From NCBI GenBank assembly GCA_037043455.1, contig JAWPHD010003257.1, positions 1 to 64,000 on the forward strand: DNA of 64,000 nucleotides, given 5' to 3'. Position 1 is the first letter of the stretch. Each line of letters starts with the position of its first letter. The notes under the pieces were generated by a model. That model searched no databases, was not told the origin of the DNA, and saw only the letters and a list, made by a program, of their open reading frames with translations. This DNA is from Cyrtodaria siliqua (Eukaryota; Mollusca; Bivalvia; Adapedonta; Hiatellidae). Made by a program: the position numbers and the translations under genes. This document shows, piece by piece, positions 46,181 to 57,661 of this stretch.

Positions 46181-47180
46181 ATGCCCCCGAAGTGTCCTTT
46201 GACCTCTAAATATGACCTTGACCTTGGAGCCATGGACCTGGATTTGTGCATGAAACCTCATTTGGTTGTGGTGAGCACTTGTGTCAAGTTACTTGAAAAT
46301 CCGTCCAGGCATGCAAAAGTTATTGACCGCACACGATTTGACCTTTAACCTCTAAATGTGACCTTGACCTTGCGGCCACATACCTGGATTTTGCGCGCGA
46401 CACATCGTCTTGTTGTGGTGAGCACTTGTGCCAAGTTATTTGAAAATCCGTCCATGAATGCCAGAGTTATTGACCGGACACAATTTGACTTTTGACCTCC
46501 AAGTGTGACCTTGACCTTGAAGACCTGGGTTTTGCGCGCGACACATCGTCTTGTTATGGTGATCACTTGTGCCAAGTTATTTAAAAATCCCTGAAGGGGT
46601 TGTGACGTTACGGTCCGGACACGAAATTGCGTACCTGTTTTTGACTTATGAACTGCAAGTGTGGCCTTGACCTTGAAGACCTGGGTTTTGCGCGCGACAC
46701 ATCGTCTTGTTATGGTGATCACTTGTGCCAAGTTATTTAAAAATCCCTGCAGGGGTTGTGAAGTTACGGTCCGGACACGAAATTGCGTACCTGTTTTTGA
46801 CTTATGAACTGCAAGTGTGACCTTGACCTTTGAGGTACGGACCTGGGTTTTTCGCGCGATACATCGTCTTGTTATGGTGATCACTTGTGCCAAGTAATTT
46901 AAAAATCCCTGCAGGGGTTGTGACGTTACGGTCCGGACACGAAATTGCGTACCTGTTTTTACCTATGAACTTCAAGTGTGACCTTGACCTTTGAGGTACG
47001 GACCTGGGTTTTGCGCGCGACACATCGTCTTGTTATGGTGATCACTTGTGCCAAGTTATTTAAGTGAAGTTACGGTCCGGACACGAACTTCGGAATGACG
47101 GACAGACAGACAGACAGACAGAATCCGGACGGACAGACAGACGGACGGTGCGATTACTATATGAATTTTCGGGGGCATAA
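46181..47180. repeat. Tandem block of about 150-bp units with inverted ends
   Basis: Units contain GTGACCTTGACCTT, GGTTTTGCGCGCGACACATC, ATGGTGATCACTTGTGCCAA and ACGGTCCGGACACGAAATTG. GACCTTGACC starts occur near 46213, 46362, 46507, 46663, 46820 and 46980. The whole block is bounded by AATGCCCCCGAA (46180-46191) and its inverse TTCGGGGGCAT (47168-47178). A GACAGACAGACAGACAG run sits near the right end. This layout suggests one transposable element with internal repeats. The minus-strand frame of 182 codons follows the repeat period and is not a gene. Confidence 0.82.
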
Positions 47181-47640
47181 AAAAAAAAATTGCCCTGTCC
47201 CAGATTTCCAAAATGTGTATAAATATAGAGATTTCGCATGTTTTACATAGAGATATATGAAAACTGTTATTTCATTTTTAACTAGCTTATGATATTGTAT
47301 TAAATTTGTCATAGGGGTCATAGTTTTACATGGAGTTATATAGATACATCATTAATACAATCTTTCTCTGAAACCTAATACTACGGTACATTTACAGAGC
47401 TATAGATAATTTTTGACTGCAATGAGTATTTACTCATTAGATTCAAACGCGAATGAGTAACAAAGCACTCCTTCAGAATAAACATTTTCTTTAAATAGTT
47501 AATGCTTTCAAAATGGATCTGAATTAATGCATTTTAAAACAAACGACTATTCTGATTAAATGGAAGTTAATTAAAAACAAAAGAAACACTGTACGACCTT
47601 AATATTAGACACATGCATGCTTGGAACAACATCAAGTACT
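47181..47640. other. Non-coding stretch
   Basis: No feature supported. Confidence 0.4.
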
Positions 47641-49794
47641 ATGGTTGATAAGTTGGTAGGTAGTTGGAAGTTGGCAGTTGGTTATTCGAATAACCAACTA
47701 CCAACCAGTTGCCAGTTGGGGATTCGTTTGTATTATTATAATAACAAGGGAATTTGTATGTCTTACTCAAGATTATATGTTAATACAAATAATCAACAAC
47801 AAAAGGGAAAAATTTAATGTAAAATCTGAATCCCCAACTGGCAACTGGTAGCCAGTTGGTTATTCGTTGCGAATAACCAACTCAACTGGACATTTTGAAC
47901 CGTCGACTGGCGAGAAAAAAACACGATAAATTGATGAACAAAAATGACAAAGATGTGATTTTAATCAATATTAAAAGATTATTCACTGCATTTATTTATA
48001 AAAAATAATAACTTATACAACAAATCCGAATCCCCAACTGGCAACTGGTAGGTAGTTGGTTATTCGCGGCGAATCACCAACTGGCACGTAAATTCAATAA
48101 ACTGATGAACAAACGCGTCAAACATGTGCTTATGATCAATATAACATGTTTTCTTCATTGCATAGATATAAAAAAAAATTATAGTAGCGACTTATACAAA
48201 AATCCGAATCCCCAACTGGAAATTTTGAATCACCGACTGGCATATAAATTCTATAAATTGATGAACAAACGCCGAAAAGATGTGATTTTTATCAATACAA
48301 ACTGTTTATCATGGCATACATTAATAAAAAAATAATAAAATAGCGACTTATACAACAATTCCGAATCCCCAACTGGCAACTGGTAGGTAGTTGGTTATTA
48401 TAGATATAAAAAAATAATATAGTAGCGACTTATACAAAAATCCGAATCCCCAACTGGCAACTGGTAGGTAGTTGGTTATTCGCGGCGAATAACCAACTGG
48501 AAATTTTGAATCACCGACTGGCATAAAAATTCAATAAATTGATGAACAAACGCGGCAAAGATGTGAATTTAATCAATACAAACTGTTTATCACTGCAAAC
48601 ATTAACAAAAAATTGATAAAAAAACGATTTTTTTTGTATAGGTCATTATTTTATCATTTTTTATAATTGAAAGGCAATAAATAAACAGTATTTATTGATC
48701 AAAATCACATCTTTGCCGCGTTTGATCATCAATTTATTGAAATTATATGCCAGTCGGTGATTCAAAATTTCCAGTTGGTTATTCGCCGCAAATAACCAAT
48801 TGCCTGCCAGTTGCCAGTTGGGGATTCGCATTTTTTTGTATATGTCGCTAATATATATATTTTTTTTGTATCTATGCAATGAAGAAACATGTCATATTGA
48901 TTATAAGCACATGTTTGACGCGTTTGTTCATCAATTTATTGAATTTACGGGCCAGTTGGTAATTCAAAATATCCAGTCGGTTATTCGCCGCGAATAACAA
49001 ACTACCTACCAGTTGCCAGTTGGGGATTCGGAATTGTTGTATAAGTCGTTATTTTATTATTATTATTAATGTATGCAATGATAAACAGTTTGTATTGATC
49101 AAAATCACAACTTTGTCGCGTTTGTTAATCAGTTTATTGAATTTATATGCCAGTCGGTGATTCAAAATTTCCGAATAACCAACTACCTACCAGTTGCCAG
49201 TTGGGGATTCGGAATTGTTGTATCAGTCGTTATTTATTTTTTTTATTAAGGTATGCAATGATAAACAGTTTTTATTGATCAAAATCACATTTTTGCCGCG
49301 TTTGTTCATCAATTTATTGAACTTATATGCCAGTCGGTGATTCAAAATTTCCAGTTGGTTATTCGCCGCGAATAACCAACTACCTACCAGTTGCCAGTTG
49401 GGGATTCGGATTTGTTGTATAAGTTATTATTTTTTATAAATAAATGCAGTGAATAATCTTTTAATATTGATTAAAATCACATCTTTGTCATTTTTGTTCA
49501 TCAATTTATCGTTTTTTTTTCTCGCCAGTCGACGGTTCAAAATGTCCAGTTGAGTTGGTTATTCGCAACGAATAACCAACTGGCTACCAGTTGCCAGTTG
49601 GGGATTCAGATTTTACATTAAAATTTTCCCTTTTGTTGTTGATTATTTGTATTAACATATAATCTTGAGTAAGACATACAAATTCCCTTGTTATTATAAT
49701 AATACAAACGAATCCCCAACTGGCAACTGGTTGGTAGTTGGTTATTCGAATAACCAACTGCCAACTACCAACTACCTACCAACTTATCAACCAT
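47641..49794. repeat. 2.15-kb fold-back palindrome
   Basis: The left end reads ATGGTTGATAAGTTGGTAGG and the right end is its reverse complement. The left arm (47641-48600) and right arm (48676-49794) are inverted copies around an AT-rich centre near 48640. Each arm is itself built from about five diverged units of about 160-200 bp containing GAATCCCCAACTGGCAACTG, GTAGGTAGTTGGTTATTCGC and AATAAATTGATGAACAAACG. Each unit also holds a small palindrome, GTTATTCGCGGCGAATAAC. The right arm has about one more unit than the left. No coding capacity or clear target duplication. Confidence 0.92.
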
Positions 49795-50027
49795 GGAATA
49801 ACTTGTACCGGAATAACTTGTACCTCAAGACAATACATACACATATAATACTCATGATTTTTAAAAGTTGTGAGTTTCTGTTTAATTATACTTACAATTT
49901 TAAAAAACTGAGGGGTTTTGTCAAAAAAGTATGTGTAAAATACTCAAAAACTCAGCTTATCTACAGCTCTGTGACATTTACTTAACACGCTATCAGTCCA
50001 AAACGGAATTCATTTTTAAATATCGTA
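49795..50027. other. Non-coding stretch
   Basis: No feature supported beyond AATAACTTGTACC-type duplication at 49796-49822. Confidence 0.4.
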
Positions 50028-50165
50028 TTGCCTCTCCTCACCGCTGCGGGTTCGAATCCCACTGGGAGCTCGACTTGTAGGTGAGGAAGTGTCGATTCTT
50101 GCGGGTTGCGGAAGGTGTACAGTACTGGTTCTACCCAGGAAAAGTAGTTGGTCTGCCTTTTCCAA
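50028..50165 (+). mobile_element. Truncated SINE of the 20773-21039 family
   Basis: The stretch CTCACCGCTGCGGGTTCGAA includes a good B box (GGGTTCGAATCCC). It is followed by GTGAGGAAG, TTGCGGAAGG and CTGGTTCTACCCAGG, in the same order as the SINE at 20773-21039 read on its own strand. The tRNA-like A-box head and the distal 3' part are missing. Confidence 0.72.
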
Positions 50166-50816
50166 AAAAAAAAATCGACCTTCATATATAACTTTACATT
50201 TGTTGAAAATGACGTAAAATACCATACAAGATCATACAAACAGACAAACGAACTCTTGCTCGAGCTTATACCCCAACATTATCATTATGATGCATGTCAG
50301 TGTAATTGCCTACCTTTGATGCATAAGACGGGGCCCAGTTGCAGTCTGAGATAGGCCAAACAATACAGGATGTCAAATTACCCCAATGGGAAATGGAAAC
50401 CGAGTTTAGTTTAATGACGATCGAGCACAATCTTTATAATTATTTTCAGCAATCATCTACTCCTTTCGACCTGTATGAGGTACTGGAACGGGACTTCTAC
50501 ATGAGATAGGTAGTTAGCACTGAATGAATTGTATATTGATGAATGCTTCCAAGACGGCAGCGAGTGGCCATATTTGTTCACTTTATATTGAGTTAAACTA
50601 CTGGAGGTAAACTTCATTACTATTTTGTCTTCTTTTTTTTTATGACAAAGTTGTTTTTCTTCCAAATACTTATTTTATTAGTACAATTATGTATCCCGTT
50701 GCACATATTAAGTTCAGGTCGTACAATGCAGGTCATAATTGGAGTTCGAGTGTCATACTAACTGCATATCAGGCAATGCTTCTATCAGCTTACATGATAG
50801 CATGAAGTTGGTGCCT
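50166..50816. other. Non-coding stretch
   Basis: No feature supported. Confidence 0.4.
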
Positions 50817-51240
50817 GGTTCCCGGTTCCCAATTCCTAGTTCCCGATTCGAACCCAAAAAGCAATTTGATTTTCTTATCGCAAATACGGGTTTGATGAAA
50901 AACGACATGCGATGTATTAAAAGCGGCAAAAAAACACAACAACAACAGGATGTTTCTTTTTCTCCAGGATTATATCTTTTAATTACCAGCTATAATACGA
51001 TAATTCACGAGTTCCACTCCATTTCATGTGGCAATAACATATACAGAAGCCAGTTCCTCATTCGCGCCGAATCGGGAACCGGGAACTAGCTCCTAGTTCC
51101 TGGCTCCTAGTTCCCGGTTCCTGATTCGAACCCAATAAGGAATTGAACGATTCGACTTTGATTTTGCAATGCATTTATCCCAGTTTCATGGGAAACGACA
51201 TGCGATGTTTGAATCAGGAACCGGGAACCAGGAACCAGCT
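50817..51240. repeat. Repeat pair framed by inverted GGTTCCCGG motifs
   Basis: A unit with TTCCCGATTCGAACCCAA and AACGACATGCGATGT occurs at 50817-50925 and again at about 51105-51215. Short palindromic tracts built from GGTTCCCGGTTCC and its complement GGAACCGGGAACC sit at 50819, 51075-51120 and 51217-51240. The architecture resembles a small fold-back element. Open frames through this part are not convincing. Confidence 0.7.
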
Positions 51241-51459
51241 TTATGGTTACAGTACCCTATTGCAAAAACCGGTCTGATTGGCAGAAAAGTATATGGAAAC
51301 TCCCATGCCCAATCACGCAGAGTTATCGTTCCTTATATTCACATATACCTCTGCATGCTACTAAATTACAAAATTTGAAACTTATTTATTTATTGTGTAA
51401 ATATTTTTTACAGAATATCTGCAAATTAGATGTTGCAAGATTTGAAGACAATTAAGTTT

Positions 51460-51745
51460 TAATCAGGACTATTTTACTACCAAAATAATACGTACTTAGG
51501 TCTCCTTAATCGATACGCATATGTAAACATTTTCAACCGAGGCTCGATAGCAGACAATTTTAACTCATAGAAAAACAATTTGAAAATTTTGAATATAGGT
51601 CTATATTTTATCTTTGCGGATCACGAAAAAGGATTTATTATAAACATAGTCATAACTTTTTTGAATAATAACGTGACCTAACCGTTCGCCCTACTTTCTT
51701 TGAAGTTGACAGAGTTAGTGTAATGACTATGGGTAGAGATTGTCC
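51460..51745 (-). repeat. Inverted copy of 34975-35285
   Basis: GGACTATTTTACTACCAAAA, TAATACGTACTTAGGTCTCC, ATAGGTCTATATTTTATCTT and CGTGACCTAACCGTTCGCCC are reverse complements of sequence at 35030-35285. This is a fragment of the family that includes the 34899-37220 element. Confidence 0.8.
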
Positions 51746-52129
51746 CATGCCTAATGCATACGTAAGCCTTGTTTTGATTGGATGAGAGTTCAATTATGTT
51801 AACTTGAATTTGTTATTTATTTTTGATTATTATTTTACTCATTTCTGTGATATAGCAGAATAAAAAAGAAGGGGTGTGATTTTCATAAATTTGTTTGGGG
51901 ATTCCCTCAAATTGTAGGGTCATTACCTTCGGACACATATAAATGGCACTAAAAATAGGTCATCCCTTAAAACGAATAAGTTGCCTCTGTGCAGCAGGAT
52001 AAACAAAAGTAAGCCGGCAGTTTTGTTTGCATGTTAGAACAGTGAGTCTATGGAAAATGCAATAGTGGTCTCTGGCCTAACTTATGCTCATTTAAGTTCA
52101 TACACATATATTATTTAAACATTTTCAAT
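51746..52129. other. Non-coding stretch
   Basis: No feature supported. Confidence 0.4.
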
Positions 52130-52877
52130 CAGCAGACAACGTCCAGAACCGTGCCATACGATACTTCCTAGGGGTACATAGGTTTACACCGAAACTTACA
52201 AATCATTCAAGAGCCATTTTTCATGTGAAGATTATCTAACCATGGATTTAAAAAGAAATGAACTCGCTATATATGCTCAATTCAGATGCGGTATCTTACC
52301 TTTAAGAATTGAAACTGGACGCTATGTTGATGAAGCACCAAATCAAAGACTGTGTACTTTATGTCAGTCCGGATTAATTGAAGACGAGACTCATTTTCTA
52401 GTGAAGTGTCCTTTATACAACATACGAACTGTGATATTCGGTGAAATTATTTCAAATGGAATATATGAAAACATGACAGACTCTAATAGACTGATTTTCC
52501 TGATTCATAACCACACAAGAAAAGTTGTAAAATTTCTTGTTAAAGCTTATCTGTTTTATAGAAGAAGTGTGTTATATAACTCGTAACTGTAAACATGTGG
52601 TGCAGTTATTGAACTAAACTGACACTATTTATCGCAATATATATAATATTTATGACTGAACCCTTTGTAACTTTAATTGTATTGTAAATTGAACATTGTG
52701 AGCTCATAACAGTATTTTCTATTATGTTTAATCATGTTGACTACTTGTAAACTATAATTATAAGGTGACTTATAGGTCCGTTGGGCCGGGTGTTTCTCTA
52801 TGCATTTGTATTACATGTTTGTTATTTCCGTATACACATGTCACTATAATAAAATATTTACTTACTTACTTACATAT
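52130..52877 (+). mobile_element. 5'-truncated LINE (3' end with TTAC tail)
   Basis: The stretch begins abruptly inside a reverse transcriptase C-terminal coding region (VQNRAIRYFLGVHRFTP) and ends with a 3' untranslated region and TTACTTACTTACTTAC tail. Short tandem tails and 5' truncation are hallmarks of non-LTR retrotransposition. The element is dead: most of the ORF is missing and the remaining part has a frameshift. Confidence 0.85.
52132..52586 (+). pseudogene. LINE reverse transcriptase C-terminal remnant
   Basis: The first frame reads VQNRAIRYFLGVHRFTP, a conserved LINE segment after the polymerase. It then shifts frame near 52200, continuing as SFKSHFSCEDYLT and an uninterrupted 114-codon stretch from 52242. 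That stretch contains LCTLCQSGLIEDETHFLVKC, a zinc-binding-type C-x2-C-x10-H-x4-C motif typical of the C-terminus of such elements. There is a normal stop at 52584-52586. The ATG at 52242 is internal, not a real start. Confidence 0.82.
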
Positions 52878-53539
52878 ATACTGAACAAAAAAAGTTCAGC
52901 ACGACTTTTTAGGGACACAGATTAAACATATGAACATTTATATATTAGTTTGAAGCTATTAGCAATGTAGGTAAAGATGAGACTTTCCAAAAAGTGTGTT
53001 GTTTTAATATTTTCTAAGCCTTAGTATCAGAATTCCATCCCATATATGAAAAACAAATTACTTCGTTATAGGTAACTGTAATTGACTGTTAGCCATACAA
53101 GGGCGGGTGGGGAGGGGGTGGGGGGGTGGAGAATTTCTCTTGGTAACTGTAATTAACTACTAGCCATACAATTTCATGAGCTAAGTGTGATATTCAATTT
53201 TTCTTCAGATAATGAGGCCCACCCAATAAAGCTTTTGTGACCAGTACATATAATTACACATTAAAGAATGTTGTATATTTATTGTGTTGTGCTCTGATTT
53301 TTGGTCTAAAAACAATTAAGAAATACCAGATAAGTTTTGTATGCAAAGGCTAAATTATAAACATATATATTTTTTCATTAAAGTAAATTATAAAGTGTTG
53401 TTAAGCTATTACCCTCAATACAGCAATGATGTACAAATAAAAAAACTAAGAGTGGGCCTCAATTTATATACCTGAGTTGATCAGCCATGAAGCGTGCTGG
53501 CTGTAAATATTCAAGCTTCCCATGCTTTTTCAATGACCA
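52878..53539. other. Non-coding stretch
   Basis: Begins with a TATATACTGAACAAAAAAAG segment that resembles transposon-end sequence but has no visible partner. A G-rich run GGGCGGGTGGGGAGGGGGTG lies at 53102-53130. TGGTAACTGTAATTRACTR and AGCCATACAA occur twice (53070-53100 and 53140-53170). Confidence 0.45.
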
Positions 53540-55740
53540 AGAAGCGTTTGGAAATGTGTCTTTAAGGGGTATAATGGTTTAGTAATCCAGGCATCATGCG
53601 TTCTATCACAGCCTGCACCGAGTTTGCATTAATTCTCGAAATACTGAAAGAATAGTTTCGCACCTGAGTTGTCCTGTTGAGGCTTTGAACCGATGTATGG
53701 TTGCTAAAAATGCTTTGAGGAATACAGCGAGGATAATGAATGAATGAAGGGTGTTTTCTTCTTCTTCTATTTCCTGTGTTGTGTCGGGTTCCTCTGGAAC
53801 ATATTCGCACAGGTGGTGAACTATGTACATGTGGTGAAAGGTCCAAGTGCAGTTAAAAACAGGTTACACATCTCTAATTGGGGGCTACGCAATCCCCGCA
53901 CCAATCCCTGCACGGAAAGCATCGATGGATTGGGCGTTGACTAGGCTGGATGGTAGGGAGTTCCAAAGCCGGATTCCTGATAGGAAGAAGGAGTTCTTGT
54001 ACGCATTGACTCGGGAGAAGGGGATGAGATATCTGCTTGAGTAAGCACCTGTCGGATGGAGGTATGGTGATGCTGGGATTCCAACAAGCTGGTGTGCAAT
54101 CCGGTACATCATGACGGCTTTTATTTGTTATCGTCGGACTTGAAGCTCTTCCCATCCCAAATGTTGAAGCATGGTGGTGACACTGCTGGTTCGCCGATAA
54201 TCGCCAGTGGTAAACCGAGCTGCCCTGCGTTGAACTGCTTCAAGCTTGGTAATGTTTGATTTGGTAGATGGGTCCCAAACAGTGGACGCATACTCCAACT
54301 GTGGACGTACTAGTGATTTGTAGCACGTTGATTTTACTTGTTTGGGGTATGTGGACAGGACGCTGTGGTGTTGTTAGCCTTCTTTGTAACCGAGTCTATA
54401 TGGATGTTCCATGATAAGGTGCTATCAATGGATACTCCCAAGTACATGGTCTTGGATGTCATTTTCAGTTCCTGCCCATGGATGGAGTATATGGCTGGGA
54501 TAGTCCGTCTCTTATTTGTTATTCGGATGACCTCGCAATTGTCAGGGTTAAAGTCCATTAGCCAGTCATTTTCCCATTGTTGAATACGGTCCAGGTCTGC
54601 TTGTAATAGCTCTGCGTCCTTGTCCGAGTTGATTACTCTGTACATCGGGCTGTCATCAGCAAAAAGGCTAAATCGTGAATCAACTTTCGACGGCAAGTCG
54701 TTTATGTAAACAAGGAACAGCTAAGGACCCATGACTGTTCCTTGGGGAACGCCTGAAGTGACAGGGGCTGATGAAGATTATTGACCTTCGAGCACAACCT
54801 GTTGATTTCTTCCAACTAAAAAGCTGTTAATCCACTCAAGGGTCTTACCCCGGACACCGAAGTGGTGACAGGCGCTTATGAGGGACTTTGTCGAAGGCTT
54901 TGCTGAAGTCGAGCAGAATGGCATCTATCTGTTGTTTATCATTTAGACCGGATGCTAAGTCATGGAGCGTGATTATGAGTTGGCTCTCACAGGATCTCTT
55001 CTTTCCGAAACCATGTTGTCTGCCAGATAGAATATTATTTCTTTCAAAAAAACTTCATCAGACTATGGATGATGTGCTCATGTATGTCAGTGACACTGGT
55101 CTGTAATTGGAGGCTTTGCTCTAATCGCCTTTCTTGAATAATGGAGTGATGAGTGCTCCTTTCCAGTCGTCGGGAGTCTGGCACTGCTGTAATGAGGCTT
55201 GGAATAGGAATGCTAGGACTGGAAATATCGAAGGTGCCATCTCTCTCAAGAATCTTGACGAAATATGGTCGGGTCCGGTCGCTTTATGTGGGTTGAGGCC
55301 TTGGAGGAGCTTAAGTACCACTTTCTCATGAATCTGAATGTGTTAGGCGGTTGGGGTGCTACTAGTGCCGAGATCTGGCATGTGAGTTAAGACAGATGGC
55401 ATGTGAGTGAAGACTGACGAGAACTGGTCGTTCAGGATTTCTGACTTGTCAGTTGCACTGGAATGTGTTGTGCCGTCATTCTTTAGTGGGTTGACGCTAG
55501 AGACATCACATTTCATATTCTTCACGAAGGATTACAATTTCTTACTGGTCTTTGTGTCGCTGACCATGTCGCTGACATACTCCTTGTAAGTGTTTCGGCA
55601 AGCTGCTTGAGTATCTTTCTGTATGTGTCTGTATCTGTCCCAATTCTTTGTTTGGTTGATCTGCCTAGCTCCCTTATATACTCTTCTCTTCCTCCTGGAG
55701 AGCCTACGCACCTGACGGTGACCATGGTTGGCTTAATCTA
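53540..55740 (-). pseudogene. Decayed LINE reverse transcriptase
   Basis: Reading the minus strand, conserved non-LTR reverse transcriptase blocks appear in order. LNPHKATGPDHISS (near 55280), then SNYRPVSLT (near 55100), QHGFGKKRSCESQL and LLDFSKAFDKV (54884-55020), SGVPQGTVMGP (near 54740), FADDS (54650-54664) and MYLGVSIDSTLSW (near 54430). The C-terminal part follows with RLWNSLPSSLV (near 53920). The active-site aspartates (LLD and FADD) are retained, but an internal TAG after KKGD (near 55118), a TAG near 54722 and several frame changes make it non-functional. The region upstream of RT (55343-55725) looks like the endonuclease-RT linker; the endonuclease is absent. Domain order places it with Jockey/CR1/Rex-type LINEs. 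Confidence 0.88.
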
Positions 55741-55992
55741 GAAGGTGTTATCTTTGAAGGGTCATAAGTTGTTATGACATGTATACATTTCTGTTTAAAT
55801 TTCAGCCAAAGTGAATTTATAGGTGTGGATAGGTCAAGGTCGGATATGAAGGTATTTGAAACTTCTGTGAGTTTGTTGTGCATGGCAGTGATGTTTGCTT
55901 TCCTCCATAAGTAGATGAGTCCGTTCCGAAAGTAAACAAACCGACTTCCGGTTTCACGGTGACGTCACACTCTACAGCGGGAAATCCACTCA
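55741..55992. other. Short non-coding stretch
   Basis: Lies between the LINE remnant and the palindromic element; CGGTGACGTCAC at 55958-55969 contains a CRE-type TGACGTCA. No gene is supported. Confidence 0.4.
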
Positions 55993-55996
55993 TTAA

Positions 55997-56520
55997 AGGG
56001 GTTGATGCACTATTTTCAAACACAGTTTATTTTAAAGGGCTCTGAAAAACTTGAAAAAAGCTGAAAGAATTATCAAAATGCCATGACAAATAAAGGAGAT
56101 ATGACCTATTGAAAATTTGCAAAGAACATAAATGGAGGCGGCCATCTTTGAACGATAACGTCATCGCGCCGTTTTACCATATATGGCATATTGATAAAAT
56201 GTCTTTTAAAGCAAAGAAAATAACTGCAAATGAAAAATAATACTAAAATGTATGCATTTTACATGTTTATATTTATTTTTAATCAATTTGCAATGGTTTT
56301 CTTTGCTTTAAAATACATTTTGTCAATTTGCCTTATATGGTAAAACGGCGCGATGACGTCATCGTTCAAAGATGGCCGCCTCCATTTATGTTCTTTGCAA
56401 ATTTTCAATAGGTCATATCTCCTTTATTTTTCATGGCATTTTGATAATTCTTTCAGCTTTTTTCAAGTTTTTCAGAGCCCTTTAAAATAAACTGTGTTTG
56501 AAAATAGTGCATCAACCCCT
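55997..56520. mobile_element. Near-perfect palindromic element with TTAA duplication
   Basis: The left end AGGGGTTGATGCACTATTTT and the right end are inverted copies, and complementarity runs almost to the centre near 56258. TTAA flanks both sides (55993-55996 and 56521-56524), the target of piggyBac transposases. No coding sequence. Each arm contains AAAGATGGCCGCC-like and CGATGACGTCATCG-like sequence (CRE-type TGACGTCA intact in the right arm, 56354-56361). It is a candidate non-autonomous piggyBac-like element, and its transcript could form a long hairpin. Confidence 0.88.
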
Positions 56521-56524
56521 TTAA

Positions 56525-57661
56525 AAGTGCTAAATCTCTCTCAAACCATACAGTCTGAGTAGAAATACTGTAGTTATTATCTGGGGAATGTTCATACACA
56601 AATAACCAGCTGAATAGATCTCTGGGGTTCGGCAAAGCTCCGAAATCAAATGATTTTCCTCCCGTGAGTAACAAACAGTTTTACGGCACGTCGAAATATA
56701 AATAGGTCATATTGCGCGCAAAAAAACGATGAAAGATGAAGAAAGATGAAGGACTGAACTAGTAATTAAAAATTAATGTAAATATATAAAGGTAAAACTA
56801 TTTACAAATATGGGACGATGCTTTCCTTGGGCCATTAATATTGCACCGTTACAACGAGCAGACTTGCTTTCCTTGGGACATTAATATTGCACTATGCATA
56901 TATGCATATATCAAATGCCCTTCTACGGGTGTATACGTGAACAAGTAAATATATATAAGAACATATTATAATGATTTATACAATCTGATTTCGTCCAGGA
57001 AATCTAAAACAAGACTAAAATCTATAGTATCAAATAACTCATTCATAGTATTAACATTGTAGTACCTTTGACGCATAGGATCAAATCTTTAAACGTCTCA
57101 CTAACAGCCTCCCATCTCCAAATTCCAATTATTTTAAAGATGTTCATACAATTTCTTTCTCAACTTACGCGAGTTATCTTCGGAAGGTTTCATAAAGGCT
57201 ATAGTATTTTTGCAAAACATATCAGTTTTATGTTATTAACGTCGCTTTTCGTTCATCTTATCTCGTAGAGATAGCATTCTGCTTTCTATCAGACATGTTC
57301 CTAATATTCAATAAGAAGTAGGAAGAAAATTGCTGCGGTTCATGATAGCCCTCTGGAGCCAAAACATGCGTAATAAAAACACTAATGAAAAATAAAAGTA
57401 ATGAAATATAAACAATTTGTAAAAGCATATTTCAGAGAAGTTCAGCAAATTTCAATGTATCATCTATTTAAGACGAAAGTAACGAGGAATGTGCAGACAT
57501 TCCAGTTGGAATAGTTGGAATTAAAAAAAATGCAATGCAACATTACAGCGTCATGCATAGCTTGATGTCGTCAAATCATTTATTTTTTATTTAAAGTCGG
57601 CAAGATATATAAAAGCAAAAGTAAGTCCATGTAGAGATAACACATATACTAGTCAACACTT
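56525..57661. other. Non-coding stretch
   Basis: No gene is supported; open frames at 56453-56674 and 57068-57268 lack motifs. A small direct repeat (GCTTTCCTTGGG plus ATTAATATTGCAC) occurs at 56821-56845 and 56867-56892. Confidence 0.45.

Noticed and set aside
46345..46893. 182-codon minus-strand frame
   Set aside because: It follows the period of the tandem units at 46.2-47.1 kb and shows no protein family features.
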